Assembly (NCBI GenBank): GCA_914767885.1
Contig: CAJZBQ010000005.1
Span: forward strand, 868,001 to 932,000
Length of the DNA stretch: 64,000 nt
From: Blepharisma stoltei
Taxonomy: Eukaryota; Ciliophora; Heterotrichea; Heterotrichida; Blepharismidae
Direction of reading: 5' to 3'
A model generated the notes under the pieces. That model was given only the letters and a program-made list of their open reading frames with translations, did no database searches and was not told the DNA's origin. The translations under genes were made by a program, and so were the position numbers. Below, in pieces: positions 18,133 through 31,867 of the stretch. Each line of letters opens with the position of its first letter. Positions within the stretch are counted from its first letter, which is position 1.

Positions 18133-20020
18133 TACACCCCCCCTCGTTTGTCGCATTTTCTAGTTTTTTTTTAAGGGAAAAAAAAAAAATTTACAGGACC
18201 TCGTTTGTCGCATTTTCTAGTGCAAATACATTTGTCGCAATTTCTAGTTTTTTTAATTTTTTTTTGATGTCGCAAATCTTAGTTTTTTTTAAAAAATAGT
18301 TTCTGATTAATTTAATTGAGTAATTATAGAGGAGTTTACCTTACATTTGCCTGCAGAGGGTTAGCAGGCCCGAGTCCTTCCCAGTCCTTCCCACTTTACT
18401 CTCCCCTTTTTAGAGAATAGATTAAATTAGCTTATTAACTCCATTCTCCTTGCGCTTCAATGACCTGCCTTGCTCTTTCATTTTTCACCTTAAGAATGGA
18501 ATTTTGCACTTCCTCAAAAGAAATTTCGTCCCATGACTCCTGAATGGCAGCAATTAGTCTGGCTTTGCTGTCAGGCCTTCTTTTCTCCACTTTCCTCTTC
18601 AAATTGGCCCAGATCTGGGCTCTTCGGCGATTGAGTCTTCACATCAATCCGTTTTCTCTCTGCAATATTCCATAGTCTGCCTGGCAGTATGGGCTGTTGC
18701 CCCATCCTGAACGAAGGTGTAGTCTCCATCTAAAGGCTCAATATAGCCCTGGAGAATGTCTCTGATATAGACCTGGGCATTGATTGCATACTTCTCCTTC
18801 TTTATGAAGAGCATTTTGCCAAAAACGATAGAAATTCCTCCCCAGATCATAATTGAGGTTTTTCAATTGATAGGCTCTTCAATCGTTGCGTTTATCCCTT
18901 CTTTGCACAAATTAGAGTTACGAAAGAGATGCACATAGCACTCATCACTGAAGATCCATGAAGCGATATCTGAGTCAATCAAAGACCTAGCCCAGGACAT
19001 TCTCTGCTCTTTATGAGCTTCAGTTAGCTGTAGAACAACCCTCTTCTTCCTATAGATATATCCCCTCTTCTTCAGCTCTCTTTTCCTAGCTGTTCTTCGC
19101 TGATGTCAACTGTCTTTCTTTTGAATTGGGCCCTCAAGCTTGCCTTTTCTCACATTCCTTAATGACCTCAGCAAAGTCTTCATCACTTCAATGCTTTAGG
19201 GGAGATCTGGATAGTGCCTCTTCTCTTCCAGCCGCTTCGTCAGATTCACTCTCAGTATTCTCTGCAGCAATTCGCTCAATAGTCCGTTTAGAAGTCCCCA
19301 AGATTGTCGCAAGTTCTTCGTTTTTAAAGAAACCTACGTCAATGATCCTCTTGACTATGCTCTCTCCATCATTCCATTTTCTTAGGAGGAGGCGATAGTC
19401 CATGGTCCACAAGCTTCCGCCTGAGCTCTAAAGTGTGCTCTTCAGGATTGAACTTGTTGGTGTAGTGCCTGATCGTCGTCAGGCTCATGTCCTTGCCACA
19501 AGCAGCAAGACGCTCTTGGATCTGCTTTGCATTGAGCCTCTCTCCATAGGCCATGCTTTGAATCATTGCCGGGATTTTTATCGGCTGGTCCTCAATTTCG
19601 CGCAACTCCATTAATTAATATGGAAGACTAGAAATTAAGCTATCAAATAAGGAAATAGGCATGAAGATAGGGGAATAAGAATGGTGAATGGCAAGTGGTG
19701 AGGCTTAAGCAATGGGAGCAGGTAATGGGAAGCAAGCTGTGGGGATTGAGGAATGGGAGCAAGGATTTTGAAGGAAGAAATGATGAAATTTCACTAACTG
19801 ATCCCTTGACGAATTTTAATTTTTTAGGATTTTATAGAGAGAAAAAAAAACTAGAAAATGCGACAAGCGAGGTCCTGAACCGATTTTTTTTTGGCTTAAA
19901 AAAAAAACTAGAAAATGCGACAAATGAGGTCCTGAAAATTTTTTTTTCTCTTATAAACAAAAACTAGAAAATGCGACAAATGGCAAAAAACTAGAAAATG
20001 CGACAAACGAGGGGGGGGTA
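18133..20020 (-). mobile_element. Tc1/mariner-like transposon with reiterated terminal repeats
   Basis: About 1.89 kb between TA dinucleotides. Outer TIR CCCCCCCTCGTTTGTCGCATTTTCTAG at 18137 is matched by CTAGAAAATGCGACAAACGAGGGGGGGG ending at 20018. The inner word TTTGTCGCATTTTCTAG recurs: two more times at the left end (about 18206-18250) and three more times, inverted, at the right end (about 19850-19990), with AGGACCTCG spacers. Carries a decayed DDE transposase. TA target and C-run at the tip parallel MITE family A. Confidence 0.9.
18435..19611 (-). pseudogene. decayed Tc1/mariner (IS630-type) DDE transposase
   Basis: Needs at least three frames. N-terminal part: MELREIEDQPIKIPAM and an HTH-like LNAKQIQERLAACGKDMSLT; second HTH ELATILGTSKRTIERI in another frame; the core then reads WIFSDECYVHLF (first catalytic Asp), MIWGGIS and FVQDGATAHTARQTM (second Asp), all typical of Tc1/mariner. 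The C-terminal helix WANLKRKVEKRRPDSKARLI is in a further frame, and the expected PDLNPIE third acidic motif is replaced by LNRRRAQ. TGA is W in several places. Probably inactive. Confidence 0.85.
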
Positions 20021-20111
20021 CTATATATTGATAAATTTTCCTCGGTCCTGTCATCACCTGCATAGCCCCTATATCTCTATCATAAAATTCTATCTTAGCC
20101 CTAACTGCCAT
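20021..20111 (-). CDS. short coding-like ORF at transposon edge, uncertain
   Basis: ATG at 20111 opens MAVRAKIEFYDRDIGAMQVM and then runs into the transposon end. Joining across the transposon at TA gives only ten more residues before TAA. It could be an N-terminal exon of an interrupted gene. Weak support. Confidence 0.25.
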
Positions 20112-20214
20112 TTAAATTGTGAAGAGCAGGTTAAATTCTTTCTTATATATTTTTGTTTATTATAAAATTACTACAAAAACAATCGAGAAATTCATTGATT
20201 ATTTATGTGTCAAG

Positions 20215-21789
20215 CTAATCTTCTCTGTCCATATCTAATTCTTTTTTCCTCTGCTTGCCATCATATGAATAGCATGGGTTTGGTGCGTTGTAAAATGGGC
20301 TTTCCGTATAGTTCGAAATGGCAGGAGAGCATGCTATGACTTTTTCTCTGAGCATGGTGACAACTTTTTCTGTAGAATGTCTAACTCCCCCCTTCATAAA
20401 AACAAAAAAATCTTGTTCACTCACAGTGATTTTTTTAAAAAATTTTTATATATAAATTTTAAAGAAAAAAAAATTTTTTTCGGAATTTAAAAAATCCCAC
20501 TTCTCGAAAATTAAAGTCAAATATTAATTTAATTTGTAAAATTTATGTTTTAAACGCAATTTGTTTAAAATTAAACAGAATTAGCTAGAGATTTCATGAT
20601 ACTAGTTATCACTTATATATTAAAATATTTTTCCATAAAAATTTTTGTTCGCTTGCGCGGGTGAGTTCTTGGGCGATAATAGGGATTTTTCTAATGGTTT
20701 TGTTCGCTCACGGATGGGCGGAGTAAGGTATTCTTTTGAGTTTTGGTTTTCCATGTTACTAATAGATGGGACTAATGAAAAATCAGGACCATAGTAGCCT
20801 AAATATTCATCCCAGTCAGGCAGTTTTGGGTCTAGCTCATATCCACAAGCAATAGCTGTTTCATAAGCCCAACATCTGCCTACATTTCTTAATGTATATC
20901 CACCACCGCCTATCAGAAGTATTGGCTTTCCAAAGCTTTTCACGTACTCAACACAAGCTCCATGCCCTTTGATTGACAAGTTAAAACACCCAAGTCTATC
21001 TCCAGACAAAGAGTCAGCGCCAGACTGTAATACAATGACTTCAGGGTTGTAGATCTCCATGACTGTGTCAATGACTGGCTTGAATATTGTGATATAGCTA
21101 TCATCGTCCATTCCTTCGTTTAAAGGCACATTAACCGAATACCCATCTCCTACTCCATGGCCGGTATCATTGAAATTTCCAGTGTCAGGGAAATAGTTCC
21201 CAAATTTATGGAATGAACAAGTCATGACTCGATTTGTGGTATAAAAGGCTTCTTCTACCCCATCCCCATGGTGAATATCTATATCAATATAAAGTACTCT
21301 ATAATGGTTTTTTAAAAGCTCTAAAGCCCCTAAAACACAGTCATTTATATAGCAAAAACCACTAGCTTCTTGCTGCTTAGCATGGTGAAGTCCGCCCGAC
21401 CAATTTACAGCGATATGATTTCTCCCTTCATTGATTGCGTTAGCGCCTATAATGCTGCCTGCTGCTGTAAGTTTGCAGTAGTCCCATAGTCCTTCAAAAA
21501 CAGGACAGTCTTCTCCCATGTTAAAACCAATAAAAAGATCTAAATAATCATTCAGATTTTCAGGAGTCACTGTTTTAAGGAAATCCAAATAATCTTCTGT
21601 ATGAAAGTACGATATATCTTCTTCGATAGTAGGAGGGACTGAGCTGCCATCAACTACTTCTAATTGATCAAGGACCCCATAATTTTTCAGCAAGGAATTG
21701 CACATTCGGACTCTGTGTGGCTTCATGGGGTGTCCAAGGCCATAAATAAAGTTTCCTACTTCATCGTCAAAATAATAAAGCACTTTCAT
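20215..21789 (-). CDS. class I histone deacetylase (HDAC1/2/Rpd3-like)
   Basis: 410 aa after removal of a 342-bp IES. Catalytic features: NWSGGLHHAKQQEASGFCYI (charge-relay His pair), LYIDIDIHHGDGVEEAF (zinc Asp/His), CSFHKFGNYFPDTG, LQSGADSLSGDRLGCFNLS (second zinc Asp) and GGGGYTLRNVGRCWAYET with the catalytic Tyr. Zinc enzyme removing acetyl groups from histone tails in the nucleus. The IES sits in the non-conserved C-terminal tail; excision gives QNSKEYLRHSTEKVVTM and a C-terminus rich in charged residues ending MDRED. Confidence 0.95.
20382..20725 (-). mobile_element. MITE family A IES in HDAC gene
   Basis: Plus-strand left end TAACTCCCCCCTTCATAAAAAC with a palindrome partner TCTTGTTCACTCACAGTG, family A core in reverse orientation (TTAGCTAGAGATTTCATGAT), inner motif TTTTTCTAATGGTTTTG and right end TTCGCTCACGGATGGGCGGAGTA. 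Deletion of 342 nt keeps frame: AAA GAA TAC CTT|AGA CAT TCT. Confidence 0.88.
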
Positions 21790-22602
21790 TTAATTTTAAC
21801 AAACCATTTTAATAACTGGGAAAAATGGACTGCAAAACAAGGGAAATTTAAAGTTTGATATTGGCGGAATAGAAGGAGTGATGTTTAAAGGATAGGAAGA
21901 CTTTTTGGATTTGAGTAAATTTGATGATAATAAATGAGATCAGAAAGATTTTTTTTATTTAATTGTGAAAAATAAAGTATGAGAATGCTTGTATGGAATA
22001 TTATTATCATTAAGATCTATAAGCATGTATAAGAATTATTGTTGAGGCTTAATTGATGACTGTGGTGAGCTATTTATATATGAATCACACTTTTATTTTA
22101 GAAGGCTAATTGGCGTGGCTATTTCTAAGTTAATTCATTATAAAAAGTAATAACTACAAGCAATATAATTCATAGACAGAAATAAATAAGAATATAACCC
22201 TTACGCCATCTTTCTATGTTGAAACTAGCTTATAATGTGAAAATCCACTCAAAAGCTGTTCTGAAAAATTCTGTTTGTACACAAAATGTTTTTACGTTAT
22301 TATATTCTGCATCATTTCCCGGAAAAACTCTAATTAACCAAAGAAAAGCCATTAAATCATCTTTCTCCAAACAAACAGGGATAGCCAGAAAATGGATAAC
22401 TCTAGAATAGTTGAGAAATTGCCCTAATGGAGCCAAAATTCATCTCAAAAACTTAACAAAACTTATTTCCCACTTAATTATAAACAAAAAGATTGTACGT
22501 TTTAATATATCTTCTGCCACAATAAATTAACCATCCTAAAAATCCCTATTAATAACTTTCTATTTATATTTATATCCCATATAATTACTTTACTCAAAAT
22601 CA
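21790..22602. other. mostly non-coding; one doubtful ORF
   Basis: AT-rich upstream region of HDAC. At 22216-22410 (plus) a 64-codon ORF (MLKLAYNVKIHSKAVLKNSV, basic) ends at TAG, but the same frame stays open for another 39 codons to 22530. It has the look of a small mitochondrial-type basic protein; a minus-strand ORF overlaps it. Not called as a gene. Confidence 0.3.
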
Positions 22603-23224
22603 CTAATCACTATTAGTCATCGGCGCAGCTTGAGTTTTCCCTATGAATCGTCCTTTAACTCTTATTCTCCTATCAGCAACCCGCTTCCTGCAGTCGTAGC
22701 TGATTTTTTTGCCCCATTGTCTCCTTTTCTTTTTCTCTTGGTATCTGAGAATTTTTAATTTTCTCTCTTCAGGACTTAAAGTGCCAATGCGTTTCATTGT
22801 GGTTGGTACCAGAATTTGAAAAGCAATTGGCAATTTAGGAACCTCAACATTGACGTAGTCGTCTATAATGTGAGGGCTGAGAGAAGAATTGAAAGAGGGT
22901 TCTTTGGGCTGGGATTTACATTCGAAATCAAAGGGATCAAAGCTGAAATCATCGATGTTTGAGCACGTTGAAGAAGAGAGAAGATCGACAAATGATGAAG
23001 ATCTCTCTCTCTTCTCTATAAGGGATATGTCAAATGGGTTCCAACGAAATTTATTTATTATTAATAGGGAATTTTTATAGAAATTTTTACCAAATTTGTA
23101 TAATTTTGGGTAAAGAATTGATGAAAATGCGGCTTTTTTCCTTGGAAAATTAGCTAGGCATGTCAAAATCCAGGAGATTTTGTTCAAAATCAGTTTGGTT
23201 TGCCTCCCACGCGGATAAGTACAT
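22603..23224 (-). CDS. CCT-motif protein
   Basis: 172 aa after removal of one ~103-bp IES. N-terminus MYLSAWEANQTDFEQNLLDF is acidic/aromatic like an activation region. The C-terminal CCT domain is clear: EERKLKILRYQEKKKRRQWG, then RKRVADRRIRVKGRFIGKT, matching the CONSTANS/TOC1-type pattern R-x-x-x-x-R-Y-x-x-K-R-x-x-R...R-x-R-x-K-G-R-F. In plants the domain binds NF-Y and DNA; it is also found in other protists. Likely nuclear. The stretch between MP and KFRWNPFDIS carries stops in all usable joins unless an IES is removed. Confidence 0.78.
23052..23156. other. ~103-bp IES in CCT gene (boundaries inferred)
   Basis: In the upstream frame MPS is followed by TAA; the downstream frame has no Met until far in. 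A TA-to-TA deletion of 103 nt gives DFDMPKFRWNPFDISL and a total CDS of 519 nt. An alternative TA pair giving a longer linker is possible. Confidence 0.5.
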
Positions 23225-23258
23225 ATTTTTATCAGGCAACAATAGACAATATGCTAAT

Positions 23259-23414
23259 ATGAATGGATTAACGTTAGATCTATATAGAGATTTGTTCTTG
23301 GAGAAAGAGAATTTCAAGTTTCCTTTATTATGAAATAGGGTTAAATATGATTCTATGGTGTATTTTTTTTGTTTGACTACTGATGCGAGGTTAGAGAAAA
23401 TTAGAGAGATTTAA
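23259..23414 (+). CDS. small ORF, 51 aa, unknown
   Basis: MNGLTLDLYRDLFLEKENFK, W from TGA, ending RLEKIREI and TAA. It starts 34 bp from the divergent CCT gene. Coding-like composition but no family recognised; could be an exon only. Confidence 0.35.
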
Positions 23415-23859
23415 CCCAGAATTCCTTATAATAAGTGATTGGTTAAGAAAGAGATATTTTAATTTCTAAGGATGTACCTTGAAATTGCATGAAACTATAT
23501 AAAAGATAATTAAGATTTTATAAATTTTCACCTAGCTTTTTTATTGATTTTTATAAGATGAATAGCTTAGGGATGCCAAAATCTTTCCAATGGCCTAGCT
23601 TTCATAGTTTTTCCTTCGACCCATATTTACTTCGGTATAGATTTTAATTTGCCCTGCCATATTAAACTATGTTTGAGATCAAAATTTGATAAGTTTGAAT
23701 CTTCAGAGACTCAAAAAAATTATAGCAATTAATAATCACCTTAGTTATATGCAGATTTAAAAATTATAATTATTTTGCAATCATAAAAAAATAAATTCTA
23801 ATAAAATAAAAAAATAGAATTTCATGCAATTTAATTATGCTGAAATTTATGAAAACTTA
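23415..23859. other. intergenic, nothing recognised
   Basis: AT-rich, no ORF or repeat termini seen. Confidence 0.5.
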
Positions 23860-24735
23860 TTACTCTTCTTCTTTTTTATTTCCTAATGACTTCTCAAAAC
23901 TTTCCATCAAAATCAGCGTTTTATGTTTTTTATTTCTTTTTTTCTCAGCTTTAAACTCATGCTCCATCATATAATAATCCTGCTCTTTCCTACTCATTCG
24001 TGCTAGCCCTGCCCTTAAGCTATTTCTCGGAATTCTATGCAAATGCTCCTCTAAAAAAGCCCTTAACATAGCTTTTCTTTTTTTCCCAACCTGCCTCATT
24101 ACTTGCCCAATGGCATTTTGTATTTCTTTTTCTTCACAGTTATCTAGCAGAAGTCTGCATACTTCTAATGCTAGCGGGGCTTTATTTTTATCAATTGCAC
24201 ATTTTCTTATCGCAAGTGCAGAAGCTCTTCTAATATTCGGATGTGGGTCTTTTGCTCAATTTATTATTAAAGCAATTCAGCTCTGTTTATCATTTATAAA
24301 TGGCATTAAGCAATATTCACAAAAATCAACCAGTGAATCTTTATCGAATAAGCCTGTCTCTATTCAATTTTTAAAGATATTTAAATTGGAAATTTCGTCA
24401 GAAATTTCATGATAATGATACATCATGTAAAAAATCGATGACATTTGAAGGCTGCGCTCTGGGATGTTGAGGAAAATATATGGGACAAAGTTCATTACCT
24501 CGTGTATTGATCACTGAGAAGTTTTGGCAAGAAGGGATCGGGCTACTTTTCTTAAATAAATACCATTAAGTTTTTCATAATAAAGAGCAGGGTCGTGATA
24601 GATTTGGGTGGGAGGGTGATTTTTAGGGAGAAAGCGAATGAGTTTTTTATTGAATTTTGTAATAAAAAAGTCACGGGCGGATGGGTAATCTTTTATTAAG
24701 CCTTGAGTTTTATTCATGGTAATTATAGGGGGCAT
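23860..24735 (-). CDS. AlkD-like HEAT-repeat protein (DNA alkylation repair family)
   Basis: 291 aa, continuous with four or more TGA=W codons. Helical throughout. The C-terminal half has DPHPNIRRASALAIRKCAID, LLDNCEEKEIQNAIGQVMR and LEEHLHRIPRNSLRAGLARM, the pattern of the AlkC/AlkD family, in which HEAT-like repeats hold alkylated DNA and excise the damaged base. Family assignment rests on these repeats; enzymatic activity is inferred only. A basic tail (KKRNKKHKTLILME) follows. Divergent with the next gene. Confidence 0.7.
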
Positions 24736-24913
24736 TTTTTAAAATTTAAATAATAATTTTTTTAATTTTTTATATTAAAATTTCAGATTTTTATACCATA
24801 TTAGTCTACTACAATATTTTTTAAAATAATAAAATTATTATAGAGCTATCTACCTATAAATGCAATATATAGTTGCCATTTTTATTATAAGAAAATTTGG
24901 GGGCTAATAATTA

Positions 24914-25534
24914 ATGAGAGATATAGCTATTATCGCTCTTCTTAAAGGAGTCCAACAAACAGCTGCTAAGTTCGGCTATGAAGAAGATATAATTAAATCA
25001 TGAATTGCAAACTTAAACGACGATCCATTTTTTGCTGCAATTAGAAAATTAATATGGGAATGCTTATGTAAATCTGACATAGAAGTGACTTCAATGACTT
25101 TTAAACTTTCCCTTAATTCCTTGCAGATTTTTAAAAAGCATTATGAGGCAAATATTGATGTAAATGATTTATTGCTGAAAGAAGGCGAAGAAAATAAAAT
25201 CAGCAAGGTGTCTGTTGAAGGAAACAAAAAAGTCGAAGAAAATAAAAATGAGGAATTTTCTGAGACAAATATAGTCAAAAATAAAGAGGAAAATGTAGAG
25301 GAGTTGATAGATGAAAATATTGAAGGAAAATTTGAAAATGAAGAAAATACTGATATGGATATAGAATATGAAGAGGAGAAAAAAGAAATCAGCCAAAATC
25401 CTGCATGATTTGAAGAGGATGAAGAAGAAATTAATAATTTAGGTTTAGCTGAAAAAGATAAGACTGGAATGGAGAAAATTGATATTGAAAAACTAGGAGA
25501 AGCGCTGGATGAAATGGATTCTGACTATGAATAA
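24914..25534 (+). CDS. helical protein with acidic tail, unknown
   Basis: 206 aa: helical N-terminus (MRDIAIIALLKGVQQTAAKF, W from TGA at residue 35, IRKLIWECLCKSDIEVTSMT), then a long Glu/Asn/Lys-rich region from about residue 95 and a C-terminus ending ALDEMDSDYE. Acidic tails of this type are common in chromatin chaperones and mitotic or ribosome-assembly proteins; I cannot assign it. Confidence 0.65.
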
Positions 25535-25935
25535 TTTTTAGACGAATCATAATAAAGTAATTAAAATATGATAATCAAAATAAATATGAAATTTTATTTA
25601 AATGAGAGGAAATCATTATCTTAAGCAAAATTTAGTTTGTAAAAATAAACTTGATGCCTTTTTAAAATGAGTTTAAGAAATTTTCATTAAAATTGAATGC
25701 CAGAAAGCAAGCATTTCTGGCTCAATGTGATGAAATTTATATATAGTAATTTTTTTGTAAATGATTAGTAAAAATGAATATGATGCTTATTATTTATTTT
25801 CAAGAATTTTAGCAATGTATAAACAATGATCTTATTGAAACAATAAAAATTTACCCAAAACTGCCAGAAAAAAAAACCTTATAAATGGAGTTATTTATAA
25901 ACAATGTTTTATTTATTAAGCAGCTTAAATTCTTC
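25535..25935. other. intergenic, nothing recognised
   Basis: AT-rich region between two convergent genes (plus-strand acidic protein and minus-strand zinc finger). Confidence 0.5.
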
Positions 25936-26334
25936 TTAAGGAAGCCACGAAATAGTATTAAGTAGTTGAATAACATTGTCATGCGGCCTCGATAAATGGT
26001 TTCTTAGGTGGTGCATTGATGAGTATTGCTTATTACACCCCAACATAGGGCATCTGAATTTTTGGCGATCATGAACCATTTTGTGGTGATAAGATCTTGC
26101 GCTTGATGATGAAAAAGCTTTATCGCAACCCCTCTCGCACTGGTAAGGCTTCTCCAAAGAATGCTTGCTATTGCGATGTCTTCCCAGTTGTTCTTTTGTT
26201 GCAAATTGTTTGCCACAGTCACAAGCAAATGGTCTATAGCCTTGATGAACGACCTTTACATGCCTTTCTAAGGAATAACGATGCTTAATAATTTGGTGAC
26301 AATATTCGCATTCATATCTGTCATCTTTATCCAT
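25936..26334 (-). CDS. C2H2 zinc-finger protein, four fingers
   Basis: 132 aa. Fingers: YECEYCHQIIKHRYSLERHV; FACDCGKQFATKEQLGRHR (C-x-C spacing, tight knuckle); YQCERGCDKAFSSSSARSYH; FRCPMLGCNKQYSSMHHLRN. Linkers such as HSLEKPYQ resemble TGEKPY, so it probably binds DNA. The TFIIIA-like alternation of C-x2-C and C-x4-C is visible but too short to call TFIIIA. Confidence 0.85.
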   Translation of the reverse strand: MDKDDRYECEYCHQIIKHRYSLERHVKVVHQGYRPFACDCGKQFATKEQLGRHRNSKHSLEKPYQCERGCDKAFSSSSARSYHHKMVHDRQKFRCPMLGCNKQYSSMHHLRNHLSRPHDNVIQLLNTISWLP

Positions 26335-26861
26335 ATTTTTGCAGAGTAGTAAATAACTTCAAAACTTCCCAATATGCAAGTTTAATAAAGGTTAAGAAAA
26401 TTCTCATGATATTTAAAGAGAAATAAAAAATTAATTAAAGTAAAAAATTGGTTTTATTTTAAATTGAAAGATCAAGATTTTAGATTATGCACATCTTCAT
26501 TATATGCGTTGCAAATGGATCAATCAGCCCCATTTTTTTCTAGGAATATTAGCCTACTTCCTTTTTTCTCTATGAAGAATTTAATTGCACAATGAGTATA
26601 AATATTATTATTTTTGAATTTATTGAAAATATCAATTTATTGCAAATTAATATTTTTAATACTGAGTAACATATTTTTTCATCTGGATCATAAAATCTCC
26701 ATTTAAATTTTAATTATTCCATTCTCCAATTAATTTACTCTGCTTAAGATTAGCATATTACTTGATCTAATTATAGCTACTATTATAACTTTTCTTTTTT
26801 CAATTTTTGTTATTTAATTTTAAAATATTTTATTTTATCAATACATAAATAAAATTCTAGC
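26335..26861. other. intergenic, nothing recognised
   Basis: About 530 bp of AT-rich DNA, no supported ORF. Confidence 0.5.
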
Positions 26862-27567
26862 TTAAGCCAACCTAAAGCTTTTGACACCCTCCCTAATCGC
26901 CAAAGCATTTTTTCTGCTCTCCCATATCAGATTCTTTTGCGTCCACTTCCAGCAAAATCCAAAGCATCTTTTCACAGACATTCTATTATTTACGTTAACA
27001 GTCATAAATTTGACGCTCATTTCATCAGCAATTTTTTTACCGTTAAAAACCTTTTCATTCCCTCTAACTGATGCCACGATTGCACAGCCAAATGCATGCT
27101 TACTGATTTTTCTTAAAGTGTTTATTAAATTTTGGGCGTAATATAAAGACTCCGGCCTTGTAGGATCGTAAATAATTATTACTGCCTCCTCCTTTATGAT
27201 CGAACAAAAATAATTTTCTTGCTTGCGGAGGGTTTAAATTGAATAGAATCAACAAGAGATTTATTTATATCAAATCAAAATATTTTGATTAAAATTTTTT
27301 CTAGTACAATAAAGTGAATTTTTCCAATGATTTTGCTCACTCACAGAAGAGTGGGGGCGAAGAAAATATAAGACCGTTAGGAATATCTCGGCTTTCAATA
27401 ATTTCTAGTGTTTTTGAGGGAGATGGGTAAGAGATGGTATATTTATATTGCTTGGGCTGAGTAGTCGGGATATATGAAGGGGAGGTAAATGAATAAAGAT
27501 ATTGGGTTATAAAAGCAGTTTTTCCAGAAAGAGGGTCACCTAAAATCAAACACCTAGAGCAAGCCAT
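26862..27567 (-). CDS. degenerate Ras/Rab-like GTPase
   Basis: 172 aa after removing a 187-bp MITE (519 nt left). P-loop GDPLSGKTAF is intact near residue 10, and after the joint LIIIYDPTRPESLYYAQNLI matches the Rab strand beta4/helix alpha3. But the switch II DxxG is replaced (IIESRDIPNG) and no NKxD or SAK motif is visible, so GTP specificity and hydrolysis are doubtful. Similar divergent GTPase-like proteins (RABL/IFT22-type) exist in cilia; placement there is only a suggestion. Confidence 0.7.
27180..27368. mobile_element. short MITE family A IES in GTPase-like gene
   Basis: Left end TACTGCCTCCTCCTTTATGATCGAAC with AATTTTCTTGCTTGCGGAGGGTT as palindrome partner, right end TTGCTCACTCACAGAAGAGTGGGGG. 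187 nt, core largely deleted. Excision joins GATATTCCTAACGGTCTTATA to ATAATTATTTACGATCC, giving NGLIIIYDPTRPES. Confidence 0.8.
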
Positions 27568-30407
<2,840 letters not shown>

Positions 30408-30525
30408 CTGAAATTATAAATAAAATGTGTGGAGATTTCATGTTAATAGCATATAGCCCAAAACAGATCTCTGCGTATTTAATATTATTTTTTAAAAATT
30501 GATGGTTATTTAATTACATAGGAAT

Positions 30526-31677
30526 TTAAAATAAGATGCACTTAATGCATTTTTGGCTTTCCACGACTATTTGGGATTTCAGATCTGTATCGTCATTTTG
30601 GCTTTGTCTGTGCTTAATGAAAGACTTTTTAACGTTTTCTATATAATTTTCAGGCTCCATTTTTACTATTATTTCAGGTCCTTCATAATAGTCGTTAGTT
30701 GCCTTCTTATTGTCCTCTTCTTCATCGCTAATAAAAGTTTCTTGTGTCTGCTTATTTTCATTAGTCTCAAAGGGATTTACGGAATTTAATTTTTTTTCGT
30801 TTAAATCGTTTTCCAGCTTCTCAATTTCTTTTTCTTTTTCCAAATTAGATTTAACAGTTAAATTTAGCTGCACCAAAAGCCCATTAGTTTTTTCTTGAAT
30901 TTCTTCTTTTTGCTTTGATAGCTCCTCTATAATTTCTTGCATTTTTGCTTTTTCTTCATGATTGCTAATAGAGCCTGAATTTTGGTCAGCTTTTCTTAAT
31001 ACTAAAATCCTTAAGGCCACTAATTCTTCAAATTTTTGTTTAAGCTCGCTCAGCTCATTTCGTCTATTTTCGTAATTTGTTTTTTCTTCATTTTTTTGGT
31101 TTTCCAGTTCCTCTACCACTTTTAAATCAACTCTTTGTTTTTCTTTCGCGTAATTAAGCTGAATTTCTAGCTCTTTTTGTTTTTTTAATAATTCTTCTTT
31201 ATTTTTTTGAGCTGTGTTCCGTTTTTGTAATAATAAATCCAGCTGGACATCATAATCAGACTGGCTGTTTTCTAGATCTTCTTCTAAAGTTTTCCTTTCT
31301 TTAGAAAATTTTTCTCGGTTTTCGATTTCTTTATTTATCCTTAACTTTAATTCTGATATTTCTTGCCGATATTTTCTGTACTCACTATGAAAATCTGTTA
31401 TTAAAATCCTTTGGCTGCAGGTTATGCACATTTTTTCTAATTTTTGGGTTTCTGGGTGAATAGCTTGTTTAGTGATGCATTTGGCACAGATTCCTCTATA
31501 GCAAAACATGCAGGAATTTTTTTGTGAATGAGAAATTCCTGGGATATTTAAAGACATTTGGCAGACTTTGCATTGGGTGTCAAGTCTCCACTGTTCCCGA
31601 TCTGAAGGAAGCTCAACTGAGAGGTCTTGGTCAGAGACTTCTGAAACCTCACTACTGGAAAATGATGAATAAGCCAT
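30526..31677 (-). CDS. FYVE-like zinc finger plus long coiled coil
   Basis: 383 aa, no interruption. Residues ~35-90 carry four CxxC pairs: CKVCQMSL, CMFCYRGICAKC and CITCSQ, spaced as in FYVE-related fingers (the R(R/K)HHCR patch of canonical FYVE is not visible, so lipid binding is uncertain). Residues ~95-300 are a continuous coiled coil (EISELKLRINKEIENREKFS onward), then an acidic segment and a C-terminus ending KCIKCILF, a possible prenyl/palmitoyl site. Likely an endosomal or Rab-effector scaffold. Confidence 0.8.
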   Translation of the reverse strand: MAYSSFSSSEVSEVSDQDLSVELPSDREQWRLDTQCKVCQMSLNIPGISHSQKNSCMFCYRGICAKCITKQAIHPETQKLEKMCITCSQRILITDFHSEYRKYRQEISELKLRINKEIENREKFSKERKTLEEDLENSQSDYDVQLDLLLQKRNTAQKNKEELLKKQKELEIQLNYAKEKQRVDLKVVEELENQKNEEKTNYENRRNELSELKQKFEELVALRILVLRKADQNSGSISNHEEKAKMQEIIEELSKQKEEIQEKTNGLLVQLNLTVKSNLEKEKEIEKLENDLNEKKLNSVNPFETNENKQTQETFISDEEEDNKKATNDYYEGPEIIVKMEPENYIENVKKSFIKHRQSQNDDTDLKSQIVVESQKCIKCILF

Positions 31678-31867
31678 TTATATGATTATTCATTGAAAAA
31701 TTGTCTAATAAATTCAATGAAATCAATAAAAAATTATGAATAATTCATTGAGTTGCTATTTAAAATGATATAGCTTCTTGCATTTAAAAAAAATAATGTA
31801 AGCTTAAAGTAATATAATGACTTTTAAATAACATAAATTTTGCTGAAAAATAAGATTTAGTTGATAT

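Noticed and set aside
17892-20111. One gene spanning the Tc1 element
   Set aside because: TA excision gives a short product ending in TAA, and a TAA precedes the ATG on the far side; frames do not join.
20620-20760. HDAC C-terminal residues read through the MITE (LTPPIRERTK...)
   Set aside because: These codons are MITE-A terminus; the restored tail LRHSTEKVV is in frame after excision.
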